Of a DNA stretch of 64,000 nucleotides, positions 1-9,855 are shown one piece after another (within the stretch, counting starts at the first letter, position 1; the number at the start of each line of letters is the position of its first letter). Below the pieces are notes generated by a model, which had not been told where the DNA came from, did no database searches, and saw only the letters and a program-made list of their open reading frames with translations. The DNA is from Zygnema cylindricum. Lineage: Eukaryota; Streptophyta; Zygnematophyceae; Zygnematales; Zygnemataceae. The DNA is taken from NCBI GenBank assembly GCA_037447655.1, contig JBBHKE010002363.1:1-64000 (forward strand), written 5' to 3'. Made by a program: the position numbers and the translations under genes.

Positions 1-832
1 TTGACTGCCGAAAACCTTTAAGTGAGATATGTCTAGTTTCCGGCCTGTCCATCTCTCATAAGGTGTTTGATCTTTTATAGCTGAAGTAAGAACTCTATTT
101 TTGTGGTAATTAGCACAGTTCATTTCTTCTGCCCAAAACATTTTTCCTATTTTCTTATCTGACAACATACTTCTAGCACTATCACTTAGTGTTCTATTTA
201 ACCTTTCAGCTACCCCATTCTTTTCCGGGTTTTCTATAACTGTCTTTTGGTGTTGGACCCCATCTTCCCTCAGAAAATCCTCAAACTGGTTAGAAGTATA
301 CTCTCCACCATTGTCATTTTTATTCTCTTGATTGAAGTTTCACGGATTTTTTCGCTCCATGTTTTATATTGCCTAAAACAATCCTGAGCTTCGGACTTGT
401 TTTTCAAAATATACACTCGGGAAAACCGAGACCAATTATCAGTGATAGTCATCATAAATCTCTTCCCCCCCCCGGTGAGGGCACTTTAGCCGGTCCCCAA
501 ATATCTGTGTGTACTAGATCTAGTATTTTTTCTCCCTTATAGGTGGCTGTTTTAGGAAAAGGTAATCTGTGTGTTTTACCTTGAGCACATCCACTAGAAT
601 CACTTATGTTATCACTCTCACTGAACTTAATCCTTTCTACCACTCCCATCTTTTTCATCTCTCTTAACTTGTCTAGATTCACATGCCCAAGCCTCTTATG
701 CCACATCATAATATCATGAACACCAGTATAATAAAGTTTTTACTTTTCATTACTTAAAACCAGCCTAAACATCCCATGGCTACCTTTCTTAGCAATGAAA
801 TAGACATCCTCCTCAAAACTAGCAGTAAAGAC
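1..832 (-). pseudogene. GAG-pre-integrase and integrase of element A, incomplete and frameshifted
   Basis: Integrase inserts the cDNA copy into the genome. The zinc-binding part is visible as MMWHKRLGHVNLDKL and SSGCAQGKTHRLPFP; the first Cys of the usual CSGC pair is Ser. The first catalytic Asp lies in LVHTDIWGPAKVP. A frameshift in a G/C run near 470 leads to MMTITDNWSRFSRVY, and another near 320 disrupts the DNGGEY motif with the second catalytic Asp. Further left, the minus strand still encodes NGVAERLNRT-like sequence with the catalytic Glu and YERWTGRK before the window ends. This is a clear Copia integrase relic. Confidence 0.85.
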
Positions 833-1183
833 TCATTCCTTAGTGCTAGTAAAAAAACCCTTATCATCTAATACGGATGTTGAGATGAGGTTTTTGTTCA
901 GCTCCGGAATAAACAATACATCGGAGAATGTTACTATGGATGTCTTTCCTTCTACTAACACTTTCAGATCTACCGATCCTACAAGAGTAGTGGTGACTAT
1001 CCTCTCATCGCCGTACTCTATCTCTACAGTGGGAATCTTTCTTATCTTACTGAAAAGGTGCCTATCTTTACACATGTGCATGGAGGCACCTGAATCTATA
1101 ATCCAGTCTGCTTCACCTTTCAATCCACCGTAAGCACATTTCTGCTTTCGTGGAATTTCGACATCGTTTTTCACCTCCAACTC
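833..1183 (-). pseudogene. Aspartic protease region of element A
   Basis: Pepsin-like retrotransposon protease that would cut the Gag-Pol polyprotein. The catalytic motif is seen as WIIDSGASMHMC, with DSG the active-site triad, followed by a flap-like stretch (VEIEYGDERIVTTTLVGSVD) and DVLFIPELNKNLIST, typical of Copia proteases. It is separated from gag by one in-frame TAG and follows it in the same frame. The domain itself is open; the downstream junction to integrase is frameshifted. Confidence 0.85.
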
Positions 1184-2254
1184 CTAATCCAAAAGGAGCT
1201 CATTGTCCTCGTCCTCGGATTCCGCCTCATGTTCATGTGTCACAAGGGCCTTTTTCTTTCCTCTCGAGGTACCACCGATCTGCCCCTCCTTTAACCGAAA
1301 CTCAGTTAGCTTAGTGCACTCTGCCATATAGTGCCCCGATTTCTTACAAAAATGACATAAACCTTTGGGAGCCCTTTGTCCGAACTCGTCGGCCTGATTT
1401 TTCTGCTCCCTTCCCCCATAGTTTCCGACCGGTTTCCGGGAATCCTTGTTCCTCCAATCAGTCGAAGTTGCCAAGGCTTGGCCACTCTTTCCTCCCTTTC
1501 GGATCTCAATCGTATTCTCGCGGACGAGAATCATCCCTACCGCTGAGTTCCATATCCACCTTGAGTTCGGCAAGTCTTGCACACGGTTGACTATATTCTC
1601 GAACTCATCGGGTAACTTCATCAGTAAAGAGTTAACCTTTTCTTTTTCACTAAAATCTTTTCTCGCACTCTCTAGCTCCATGAAGAGTGTAGTAAGCTCA
1701 TTGCAAAAATCCAACATTTTCCCCCCTGTGTATACATATTCCTTAACTTTCTGATTAGCCAACTGTTGTTGCTGAATCGTAATACTTCGATACATCTCTA
1801 TAAGATCCATCCACAGATCAGATGCCCTTTCTACCTGCAAATAACGACATGCAAGTCCTTGAGTGACATGGCGTAGGATGAAGTGTTTTGCCGCCATATT
1901 GTTGAAATCCTAGGTTTGAGTATCATTTTCCTCGTTCCTCAGAATAGGTGATATGAATGCTAAATCGGTTGCTATTGGTGTGGTCGTCTCCTTCTCCGAT
2001 CCTTTGTCCACCACCTCTCATTCCTTTATCTCCTCCGTTGAAGATGGACCTGCTTTCTTTGTGAATCTGCTTCCTTCAAACCCTGGAGGAATTCCAAGAC
2101 TTGATGGACGCCCCAATCGTCCACTCACTATCCCCCAAAACCTTTTTTCGCATAGAGCTCCTATCATCATACTTTCCCAGTATATGAAGCCAGTTCCATT
2201 AAAGATTGGTACCCTAGAGGGTGGGCCCATAACCTGAAACTCTGAGACCTCCAT
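1184..2254 (-). pseudogene. gag: gag of element A (nucleocapsid-type, broken)
   Basis: Structural protein of the Copia particle. The frame opens with an ATG at 2254, inside the LTR, and passes through the primer-binding site, giving VMGPPSRVP and then FNGTGFIYWE, a typical Copia gag start. An in-frame TGA near 2018 and a TAG near 1913 interrupt it. The frame reopens at 1897 with the UBN2-like central part (KMLDFCNELTTLFMELESA, then LLMKLPDEFENIVNRVQDLP). It carries an intact CCHC zinc knuckle, CHFCKKSGHYMAEC, which binds RNA. It ends in an acidic tail and a TAG at 1181-1183 before the protease. The family assignment is secure; function is lost unless the stops are suppressed. Confidence 0.85.
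2223..2234 (-). promoter_or_regulatory. Primer-binding site of A, half-tRNA iMet type
   Basis: The minus strand reads GGTTATGGGCCC immediately after the LTR. This is complementary to the anticodon arm of initiator tRNA-Met (GGGCCCATAACC), the primer mode known from Drosophila copia, and not to the tRNA 3' end. The ATG inside it is in frame with gag. Confidence 0.85.
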
Positions 2255-3305
2255 AAGTCCTCAGAGTGGACAGCTTCGAAAAAGCCTCTAGGATAACCTT
2301 GACCCCTTTGTGTTTCAGCAAGAACAACTGCCACCCTGGCAGACAAAAACTCTGACCAACTTCACCCCTGTGAAGGCAAGACTCCCCTGAGTCGATAGCA
2401 AAAAGAATCTCTGAATTTGCTCCCTTGAGCAGTAAGTTATGGAGGGTCAAAGTTGACCTTTTGTACAAAAGCTCTCTGGGAGAGAGGGTCCTATCTCCTA
2501 ATTTTTCTAAGTCCTATCTCTCTCACAGACTCTATCTACTGATGTACGGAGCCAATCAGATTACTCCACCGTACACAAAAGTACAGCTGCCAGTGTATTT
2601 TATGTACAGACACTGTACAACATGGCCTAAACATCGACACGTGGTATGTCCGGATTCGCTCCCTTAATCCTTGGAGATGCCGCGATCCAATGTCATTCCG
2701 CCACGTGTCATCCGATGTGGCGATGATCAAAAACCGCCGAAATTCTCTTCTGCGATCTCAGCGTTTAATTTCGGCCGTCCGATTAAATTTACATTTAATC
2801 GTAGCCGTAATAAATACATGTGCAGTATTCGTTTCAGTAAAGAAATAAATGCGCGGTATTCCTTTCTTATACGTACTGTAATCTGTACTTTTACATTACT
2901 GGATCTATGTCTCCCGTAAAACTATTTCAGTTAAATGAACTATTCTACGTATCAATGTTTAATTATTTATCAATCTGTATAGTATGTAACACTATCTCTA
3001 GACTTAACGGTTAGAGCTACCGGCTACCGGCTGATTACCGACCGGCAGGTTCCAGGATCAATTCCTGGAGGCGGCACACATATTTTAGTAAATGTATTTT
3101 AAATTATAAATAAACTAATATTTATATCCCCGTAAACCTCTGGATAGCCTAGGTAGCCATGGCTCTAGCTTCCTCTCCAATTTCTCAGTGACTGCGACAA
3201 GTTTGAGAGTTGGAGAGAGAAGTTAGAGGTAGACTGCCTCGGCTTCTTTCTATATTTTTATTCAGACCTAGAAAATACTTAAAAAAAAAACAATTAATTT
3301 CTACA
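2235..3305 (-). repeat. 5' LTR of element A
   Basis: On the minus strand it begins TGTAGAAATTAATTG at 3305 and ends TTTCA at 2235, directly against the primer-binding site. The start resembles the LTR start of element B (TGTTGAATTAATTAG). Length is about 1071 bp, close to B (1041) and C (about 1150). The outer boundary is inferred from that similarity. The TATA position conserved in B and C is degenerate here. The antisense strand holds a tRNA-like segment around 3010-3075. Confidence 0.75.
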
Positions 3306-3310
3306 TTATA

Positions 3311-3905
3311 TGGTTTTGTGTGTACCTTTCGGTAGTACGTTAGTACTACGTAGTTTTGTGTTGATTTGGTTGTTTGGTCTTATTTAGTGCGCACTATAAT
3401 TTAGTTTTAGTTTATAGTTTGAAGTTGTGACGTGACGCCTAATGTATACTATATACTGCAGATTAGTGGGAGGTAAAAGATACAGTGATTATAGGAAAAA
3501 AAAGTTCATGAAATATATTGGCTTTTATGGACTGTCCTCTCTTGTGTGAAAATATTTTATTCTTGATGCTTCCGCTGCTGTTTGTAGCACTGTGAGTTAT
3601 TAGATCCTTTCAGCGATATCGCGGTAGGTCGCCCCATCACAAACAAATCGTCGTACTTAAAACATAATTCCGTACTCTCACATAATATATCAAACGTACT
3701 CACCAAACAGACTAAAAGTACACTTCAAACTAACCGTACACTTTCTTTCATACCTCTCTTTTTAACTTCTCTCACTTCTCGCACTGACTTCTCTCTCAGA
3801 TTTTACTTCCTCACGGCTCACTACTCATTTCTCTTTCTCACAAATTAATTTCAAAATCTGCAACATAATTTCTCCTCACATAATTTCTCCTCGATTTTCA
3901 CTTTC
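3311..3905. other. AT-rich intergenic stretch without recognised gene
   Basis: No open frame of useful length or familiar domain on either strand. It is AT-rich up to 3600 and C/T-rich with short TCTCAC repeats at 3730-3850. It lies between the outer end of element A and the gag relic at 3906 and may be remnant retroelement sequence. Confidence 0.4.
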
Positions 3906-5363
3906 TTCAATGTCTAATTGTACACATTCATAACTGGTAGGTCACCCATTGGACCTTTGCCGTTTTCACGACAAAATTAAAATCGTACCGCATTGTAGCT
4001 GTAATCTTTATCTGAGCCAGTAAAATATCCGTGACTTCCTCCTCGGCCATTTCCACGACCAAATCTGCGACCACAACCACCCTTTCCTTCTCTAACCGAG
4101 TTCCATTCACCCCTATCATAACACTGGGTACTCACATGTCCCCATCTTTGACAAAGGTAACATTACTTTTGGAAATTTGGACATTTTGCTACAAAATGTC
4201 CCAATTCTTGACATTTGTAGCAAGTCACATTAGGATTGGCCTGATTGCCACTAGCACCTGCATTTTGCTTTCCTCCTCTACTTTCTCTACCACAAAGCCT
4301 CTACCAAGATCTACCACCTCCTATTCAATTGAGTAAATTAACAGCTGCGGTTTTGATCTTTGGCAACATTAAAGGGGGCAGATTCACCAAATATAACTGA
4401 TAACTTCACTCCTCTACTAGTTCTATTTATCGTTTTATTAATCTGCTCGAAATAACTCACAGCTACCTGGTACGTGGCACTTTTATTCGATTGAATGATG
4501 TCACTCGGTGTGCGAAGATATTTCGAAAGACCGTTTAAGAACAACTGTAACTTGTGGCTTGTGGTCTTCATCTAACATGCGTCCAGAATTAGTCAACTGC
4601 CCCACAAAAATGTTAAATCATTTCACGACATCGTCAATAGACTCGTTTTCCAGAAATCGAAATTGAATGAATTCTTGAAATACAAATTGTTCTTTATCCT
4701 CAACCATTTTCTCAAATTGACTTTCCAAACCCACCCAACAATCATGTGCGATTTTATAAGCCAAGAAATGATCTAAAATTGAACTATGACAACTTTGCAT
4801 TAAACCATTAGTGGCAGCGATGTCTTTTTCGCTTCCACAACTTCTTACCTTGGAGATCTTTCGTTTCCCTCTCCTCTCTATTCACAATCTTCTACAAAAT
4901 TTTCAAGATTAGATCACCTTTAATATACTTTTTCCAAACTACATAATTTGAGTCGTTAAGTAACACAGTTTTGCTAGACATACGAAAATTACCCTCAACT
5001 TTGGCCTCATTTCCAAGATCTAAGTTTTCCTCCTCATCAATTTTCCTTTTCCATTTACAAATTTTCTCCCCATTTTTCTTTTTACCTTCCTTTTCCAAAT
5101 CATCATCATCACCATTATTAGGATTTGGATCCGGATCATCAAACACTTGCAAGCTACCCCTAAGAGAATTGCTCCGTAGACAATCTAACATTAACATTAT
5201 TTTCTTTCTTTTTCTGCCCAAATGGATCACTTCGGAAAACCTCATCGAATTATTCTCTAGTGAAGCCTTTCTCACTTAGTTTAGGTGATGTGTTCGGTTG
5301 CACCGGTAGAAGAGTAAATATTGGCCCAAGAGACTTGACAATTTTCTTTTTTTTCCCTCCCAT
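3906..5363 (-). pseudogene. gag: gag relic of a second Copia-like family, left copy
   Basis: Minus-strand remnant of a retrotransposon gag. The likely start is MGGKKKKIV at 5363, downstream of a plant-type primer site. Further on come VLLNDSNYVVWKKYIKGD (about 4975-4920), the usual 'written as one residue' N-terminal gag motif, then CWVGLESQFEKMVEDK and FLENESIDDVVK (UBN2-like, 4740-4620) and LQLFLNGLSKYLRTP. Two tandem CCHC zinc knuckles follow: CYKCQELGHFVAKC (4181-4222) and CYLCQRWGHVSTQC (4121-4162). Stops and frameshifts are frequent. No protease, integrase or RT is seen next to it. Family: Copia-like gag with two knuckles, unlike the single knuckle of A-D. Confidence 0.75.
4121..4222 (-). 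other. Pair of CCHC zinc-knuckle coding motifs
   Basis: Two CX2CX4HX4C motifs are encoded on the minus strand, separated by a short linker with an in-frame stop. They identify the relic as a nucleocapsid. Their spacing is exact although neighbouring sequence is decayed. Confidence 0.8.
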
Positions 5364-5424
5364 AACAACAACACTAGTTATACTCTCCTCACAGAATATT
5401 CTAAACATTCAATTGCAAGACTCA

Positions 5425-5575
5425 CTCCGATACCAATTGAAAGAATAAAAGATTGACTCACTTCACAAATAATAAACAAATATGCACAGCGGAACCTTAA
5501 AAGAACTCAATTAACTCACAACAAAACACATCAGCAAAATATCAATTAAATTAAGCCGAAGGCTTTTCAAATACA
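5425..5575 (-). repeat. LTR end with plant-type PBS, left copy
   Basis: The minus strand reads TGGTATCGGAG at 5435-5425, close to the standard plant primer site TGGTATCAGAG (3' end of initiator tRNA-Met). The preceding sequence, up to about 5575, matches the inverse copy at 5655-5799 and is taken as the LTR 3' part. The outer LTR boundary is not defined. Confidence 0.55.
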
Positions 5576-5654
5576 ATCACTCATTCTCACCCTTCAAGCT
5601 CACTCACATCTCTAACTCTTATAAAATACTTGCTTTCAATTACACTCACAGAAA

Positions 5655-5810
5655 TCTAGCTCATTACACTTAATGTACTTAATTTAGTTGATATTTTGCC
5701 AATGTGTTTTGTTGTGAGTTGGATCAGTTTTTTTTAAGCTTTTGCAATGCATTTTGGTCTATTATTTATAAAGTTCATCGATCCTTTTGATCTTTCAATT
5801 GGTATCAAAG
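5655..5810 (+). repeat. LTR end with plant-type PBS, right copy
   Basis: The plus strand reads TGGTATCAAAG at 5800-5810 after a segment sharing TTGATATTTTGC and GTGTTTTGTTGTGAGTT with the inverted left copy. It is oriented oppositely to the left copy, so the two 5' ends face away from a roughly 80-bp spacer. Confidence 0.5.
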
Positions 5811-5871
5811 AAATTATTGCTATTGAGTGCCTAGGATATTTTGTGAGGAAAGTTTGGCTAGTGTTACTGTT

Positions 5872-6990
5872 ATGGGAGGGAAAAAAAAAAATTGTCAGGT
5901 CTCCAGCATTGATATTTACTCCTCCACTGATGCAACTTGACACATCTTCGGAACCGAGTGAGAAAGGCTTTAGTAGAGAGCAATTCGATGAGATGCCTTT
6001 GGGCAAAAAAAAGATAGAAAATAATATTAAGGTTTCATTGTCTGACGAGCAACTCCAAATCTTGTTTGATGGACTTGTTTGCCCTTTCGATGAACGACTC
6101 TCAGTTGTTCAAAAGGGCAAGTTTCAAGTGAATGGATTTTTTTACACTTTTGATGAATGGCTCTCGATTTTTCAAAGAGGCAAGTTACAAGTGTTTAATG
6201 ATCGGGATGATGGTGATGATGGTGATTTTGAAGGAGAAGGTAAAACTTAAAAAAATGGGAAAAATCGTAAAGAGAAAGGGGAAAATTGATGCGGAGAAAG
6301 ATTAGATCTTGGTTGTGAAACCGAAGTTGATGGTAATTTTTGCATGTCCAGCTGTATTATTCAAGAACTCAAATTACGCTATTTGGAAAGAGTATATTTA
6401 AGGAGAATTAATATTGAAAAAATTGTGCAAGATTGTGAATGGTGAGGAAAAGCAACTAAAAATCTCCAAGGTAAGAAGTTGCGGAAGCGAAAAGAAATTG
6501 CTGCCACTAATGGTTTAATGCAAAGTTGTCATGTTTCGGAGTTATATCATTTCTTGGCTTATGGAACCGCACATCAATATTGGGTGGGTTTGGAAAGTCA
6601 ATTTGAGAAAGGGGTTGAGGAAAAGGGGCAATTTGTGTTCCTAGAATTTATTCAATTTAAACTTAAAGAAAATGAGTCTATTGACTATGCCGTGAAAAGA
6701 TTTAACATTTTTATGGAACAACTGACTAATCTTGGGCGTATGTTAGATAAAGACCAGAAATTGCAAGTCTTTTTGAATGGTCTTCCCAAATATCTTCACA
6801 CTAAGTAAAATCATTCAATCGAAAAAAAATTCCACGTACAAGTATACGGTGAGTTACTTGAAGAGGGTTGATAAGAAGAGAGACTGAACTAGTAGAGGAG
6901 TGAAATCATGAGTTACATTTGGTGAATCTGCCACCATTAATGTTGCCACAAATGAAATCGCGGCTGTTAATTTACTCAATTCAAAATAAA
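5872..6990 (+). pseudogene. gag: gag relic of the second Copia-like family, right copy
   Basis: Inverted counterpart of the minus-strand relic. The start ATG (5872) precedes a poly-A run where one base shifts the frame relative to the left copy. The alternative frame reads EKGFSREQFDEMPLGKKK and continues to a GDDGDFEGEG acidic stretch. The frame at 6479-6808 reads LMQSCHVSELYHFLAYGTA, WVGLESQFEKGVEEKGQFV and LQVFLNGLPKYLH, the same UBN2-like gag core as at 4338-4800. Homology with the left arm stops near 6990, before the zinc knuckles, so this copy is truncated. Not functional. Confidence 0.75.
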
Positions 6991-7076
6991 ATATAAAATA
7001 CAACTGAAACAATTACAAACTTATGTAAAAAAAACAAGTTTGTCTATTTCCAGATGGTTTTCGTACAAATGGATTT

Positions 7077-7194
7077 AATACATAACGTCAATTTGATGTT
7101 AGCATGGTCCCAACGAATCTTGAGTTGCAACACGGAATAATACATAACGTCAATTTGATGTAAGCATGGTCCCAAAGAATCTTGAGTGGCAACA
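7077..7194. repeat. Tandem duplication, 62-bp period
   Basis: Two adjacent copies start with AATACATAACGTCAATTTG at 7077 and 7139 and differ at a few bases. No coding content is recognised. Confidence 0.8.
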
Positions 7195-7268
7195 AGATTC
7201 TGTCTGATTACTTTGATGGGGCGGCTGATATTTACTGTGCGTATTCGGATGTTCCGATGTTCCGATTC

Positions 7269-7382
7269 GGATGTTCCGATGTTCCGATTTTTCCACAGAG
7301 TCAGATACACGTTGGATTATATTTTCGGATGTTCTGATGATCCGATTTTTCCACAGAGTCAGATACACGTTGGATTATCTTT
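7269..7382. repeat. Tandem duplication, 58-bp period, with GATGTTCC sub-repeats
   Basis: Two copies share TCCACAGAGTCAGATACACG and TTGGATTAT. They are preceded by short GATGTTCCGATGTTCCGATT repeats from about 7247. Function unknown. Confidence 0.8.
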
Positions 7383-7394
7383 CTCATGTTGTGA

Positions 7395-7854
7395 ATCTTT
7401 AACACGCGTCAATGTAATTACTCTCCTAACTTTTCATTAGTCTATACAAAAAAAATCGAATCTCATTATGTTTTAAACTGACGCGCGTTAGTTCCATCAT
7501 TCTGGTTATATACACTAATTCTAGTTCACTTTTGAAAAAGTGAAACCATAATTAGTTCAAGTTCTAGAAGTTCTCTCTCACATCATTCTTTATTGAGAGA
7601 ACAATTTTTTTAAAATAACTTCTCGACCTTCCTCTCGCTTGCTTTTAAAACATCTGACGCCGACTTTTGTTTTTAATTCCGAATGGATGATCTGACGACG
7701 TCGATCTTTTGATTGATTTTGCCACGCGTTTCGCCGATTTGGTTTTTGCCGAGATTTGATGGATCCTGTGCCGCCGGACGATTTTGGCGGATCTTTAAAG
7801 ATCGATTTTGACTGATCCTTTTGATTCTGACGCCTGCTTTTGATTTTGATCTTA
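7395..7854. other. Unassigned non-coding stretch
   Basis: AT-rich to 7620, then richer in GATC/CGAT-like words (7640-7850). No convincing coding region or RNA was seen. If the LRR gene continues past its last recognised exon (8060), its next exon should lie here or further left, but none was recognised. Confidence 0.3.
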
Positions 7855-7980
7855 TGTGCCCCCCTCCCTCCCCCTACTCCCTTTTTTCCCCCTCTCCCTT
7901 TCTCTACTCGAACCCTTTTATTTTCCCTCTTTCAGTCCCCCTTTTCCTTCCCCTCCCCACCACATTCCCCCTCCCTCTTT
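7855..7980. repeat. C/T-rich simple sequence
   Basis: Plus-strand polypyrimidine of the CCCTCT/CTTTTTC kind, just left of the last recognised LRR exon. No gene. Confidence 0.85.
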
Positions 7981-8059
7981 TAATTATTATTTTTTTTCAG
8001 AACGTTTCCATTTAGAATACTTTTGATGAGTACCACAGCCACAATGTTATGTGCCTTAC

Positions 8060-8192
8060 AAAAATAGGAGGGATGTCATTTGAGTGATAGAGAATGGAAT
8101 TTTTCCACTCAATTGGGTACAAAAATAGGTGGGATGTTATTTGAGTGATAGAGAATGGAATTTTTCCACTCAATTGGGTTGATGTTAGCCAT
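8060..8192 (-). pseudogene. LRR gene exon with 61-bp internal tandem duplication
   Basis: After the acceptor TTCCACAG (8193 onward) the first 72 bp, to 8121, encode WLTSTQLSGKIPFSITQITS and the LRR end in the common phase. A second 61-bp copy of the exon's distal part follows (8120-8060), ending at the conserved donor GTAAGGCACATAACATT. 61 is not a multiple of three, so using the conserved donor shifts the frame. The first copy ends in GTACCC, a poor donor. In the second copy LLFL replaces HLFL, closer to consensus. The exon is probably damaged, or alternatively spliced at the new GT. Confidence 0.7.
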
Positions 8193-8544
8193 CTGTGGAA
8201 ATAGACATCCACAAAACCAATCATAAAAAATATTGAAAGAACACAAATATCAAGAAAAAATATAATATCATAAAACAAATCTCAATAAAAACAAATATAA
8301 AGAAAAAAAAAATTAGGCTACAATATTCAAAAACAACAATAGATGTTTGCATGCACCCTTATCCCCCTTTTTTTAGCACTCGCTCACCCATTTTCACCCC
8401 ACCCTTATGCTGCTTTGCTAGAAATTGACACTTTTTTTAACAATTTTATCGAAAAAAAAATCAATTAAATTCCAAAATAGATATATCACTTTTGATGAGC
8501 TTTTCCATTAAAACCATATTTGATGCGAAACACCACAATAGTAT

Positions 8545-9855
8545 ATCCTCCTCTACCCCCTTACCCCTTCTCCTATCCTCGTCTCTTGTCTCCCCTCTCC
8601 CTATCTCCAAAACTCCCCCTCTCCCAATTCCCACACTCGCCCTTAACCGCCGTTCCCTCTCCCCTCCTCTCATCTCTTTCTCTATATCTCTCTTCCTCTC
8701 CCTCTCCCTCAACTTCCTACTTTCCCCTATCCCCCTCTACCTTTTTCCCCCCTTTTCCTCTCCCCCCCTCCCCCTTCCCCTCGCCCCCACACTACCCCAC
8801 TCTTATTCCCCCTCCCTCTCCCACTCGCCCCCCCTCTCCCGTTTGCCCCCCCTTCCCTCGTCTCCCCTTTCCCCACCGTACTTCCTTCCTTTTCCCCTGC
8901 CCTCTCTGTCTCTTGCTGGCCACCCCTCTCTATTTCCCGCCTCTCACCATCCCCCTCCCCTCCGCACACTCCCCCTCCCTTTTCCCCTACCCCTCCACTT
9001 CCCTTTTCCTCTCTTATGCCCTTTTTCCCATTCTCCCCCTCTTGACCAATCCGCCGTCCCCCCTCGTCTCTGTTCTCTACCTCGGCCCACCTAACCCTAC
9101 CCATCTCTCGTCCTTCCCACATCCTTGGCCCTTCCGCCCGCTCTTCCTCTCCTTCTCCCTCCCCTTCTCCTTTCCCATTCTCTCTCCATCTCCCTCTCAC
9201 TTTGGCCCTCCCTTTCTCCCTTCCGCTCTCTCTTGCCCACCCTCCCTCTCTTTTTTTCTTTGCCTATTCCCCTCTCTCCCTCCTCTCTACCTCTCCCTCC
9301 TTTCCGTCTCCGTCCTCTCCCTCTCCCTCCTCGACCACTCCCCATCTCCATCTTCCCCTCCTCTCCGCCTCTCGCCCTCCCTCCCTCTCCCTCTCTCTCA
9401 CTATTTCCAAGCCAACTCTCCCTCTCCCCTTTTCCCCTACTTCCCCCCTCCCCCACTCCCCCTCTCTCCATTTCTTTTTGTATTCCGCTCTCCCTCCCTC
9501 TCCGGTCCAATTTCCCCCATCTCCTTCTCTCTTCTCTCACCATTTTGTTTCCTTTCATTCCCTCCTCTTTCCTTTCCCCCTCCCTTTTCCTTTTTCCCCT
9601 TCCCTTCCCACTTTTCCTCTTTCTTGCCTTTCGTCTCCCTTCACTATTTATTATAGTATTCCCTCTCATCCTCTCCCTCTCCCTCCCTATTCCTAAGCCA
9701 ACACTCCCACTCCCCCTCTCCCTCATTTCCACTCTCTTTCGATCTCTCTCTCTCCCTCTCCTCTTATGTTCCCCCCTCCCTCCATCTTCTCCCCTTTTTC
9801 CCCTCTCCCTCTCTTTATTCAAGGCCTTCAATTTTCCCTCTTTCATTTCTTATTA
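8545..9855. repeat. Polypyrimidine tract (degenerate CTCTCC repeats), intronic
   Basis: Almost only C and T on the plus strand, built from degenerate CCCTCT hexamers. It lies in the intron between the LRR exons at 12.0 and 8.2 kb. Open frames of up to 378 codons here are Pro/Ser/Leu or Arg/Gly/Glu low complexity and are not genes. Confidence 0.9.

Larger units (their letters stand above)
1..3305 (-). mobile_element. Ty1/copia LTR retrotransposon A, 5' part, cut by window edge
   Basis: Reading leftward on the minus strand the order is 5' LTR (3305-2235), primer-binding site, gag, protease, GAG-pre-integrase and integrase. This is the Copia order, with integrase before reverse transcriptase; RT, RNase H and the 3' LTR lie beyond position 1. 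The coding part resembles elements B and C (same gag, protease and integrase motifs), so A, B and C are related families. It carries in-frame stops and frameshifts and is not autonomous. The sequence after the LTR start (3306-3310, ttata) would be the target duplication, but its partner is outside the window. Confidence 0.9.
4330..6990. repeat. Large imperfect inverted repeat made of two head-to-head retroelement ends
   Basis: The left arm (about 4330-5575, minus) and right arm (about 5655-6990, plus) carry the same series: LTR end, primer site, gag start, gag core. The spacer of about 80 bp is C/T-rich with ataaaatactt. The arms have diverged, so it is an old fold-back arrangement, not a recent palindrome. 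Confidence 0.7.

Noticed and set aside
3009-3075. Functional tRNA gene
   Set aside because: Only parts resemble D- and T-arms; no closed acceptor stem or clear anticodon arm was found; it recurs inside LTRs, so it is listed as a tRNA-like LTR module.
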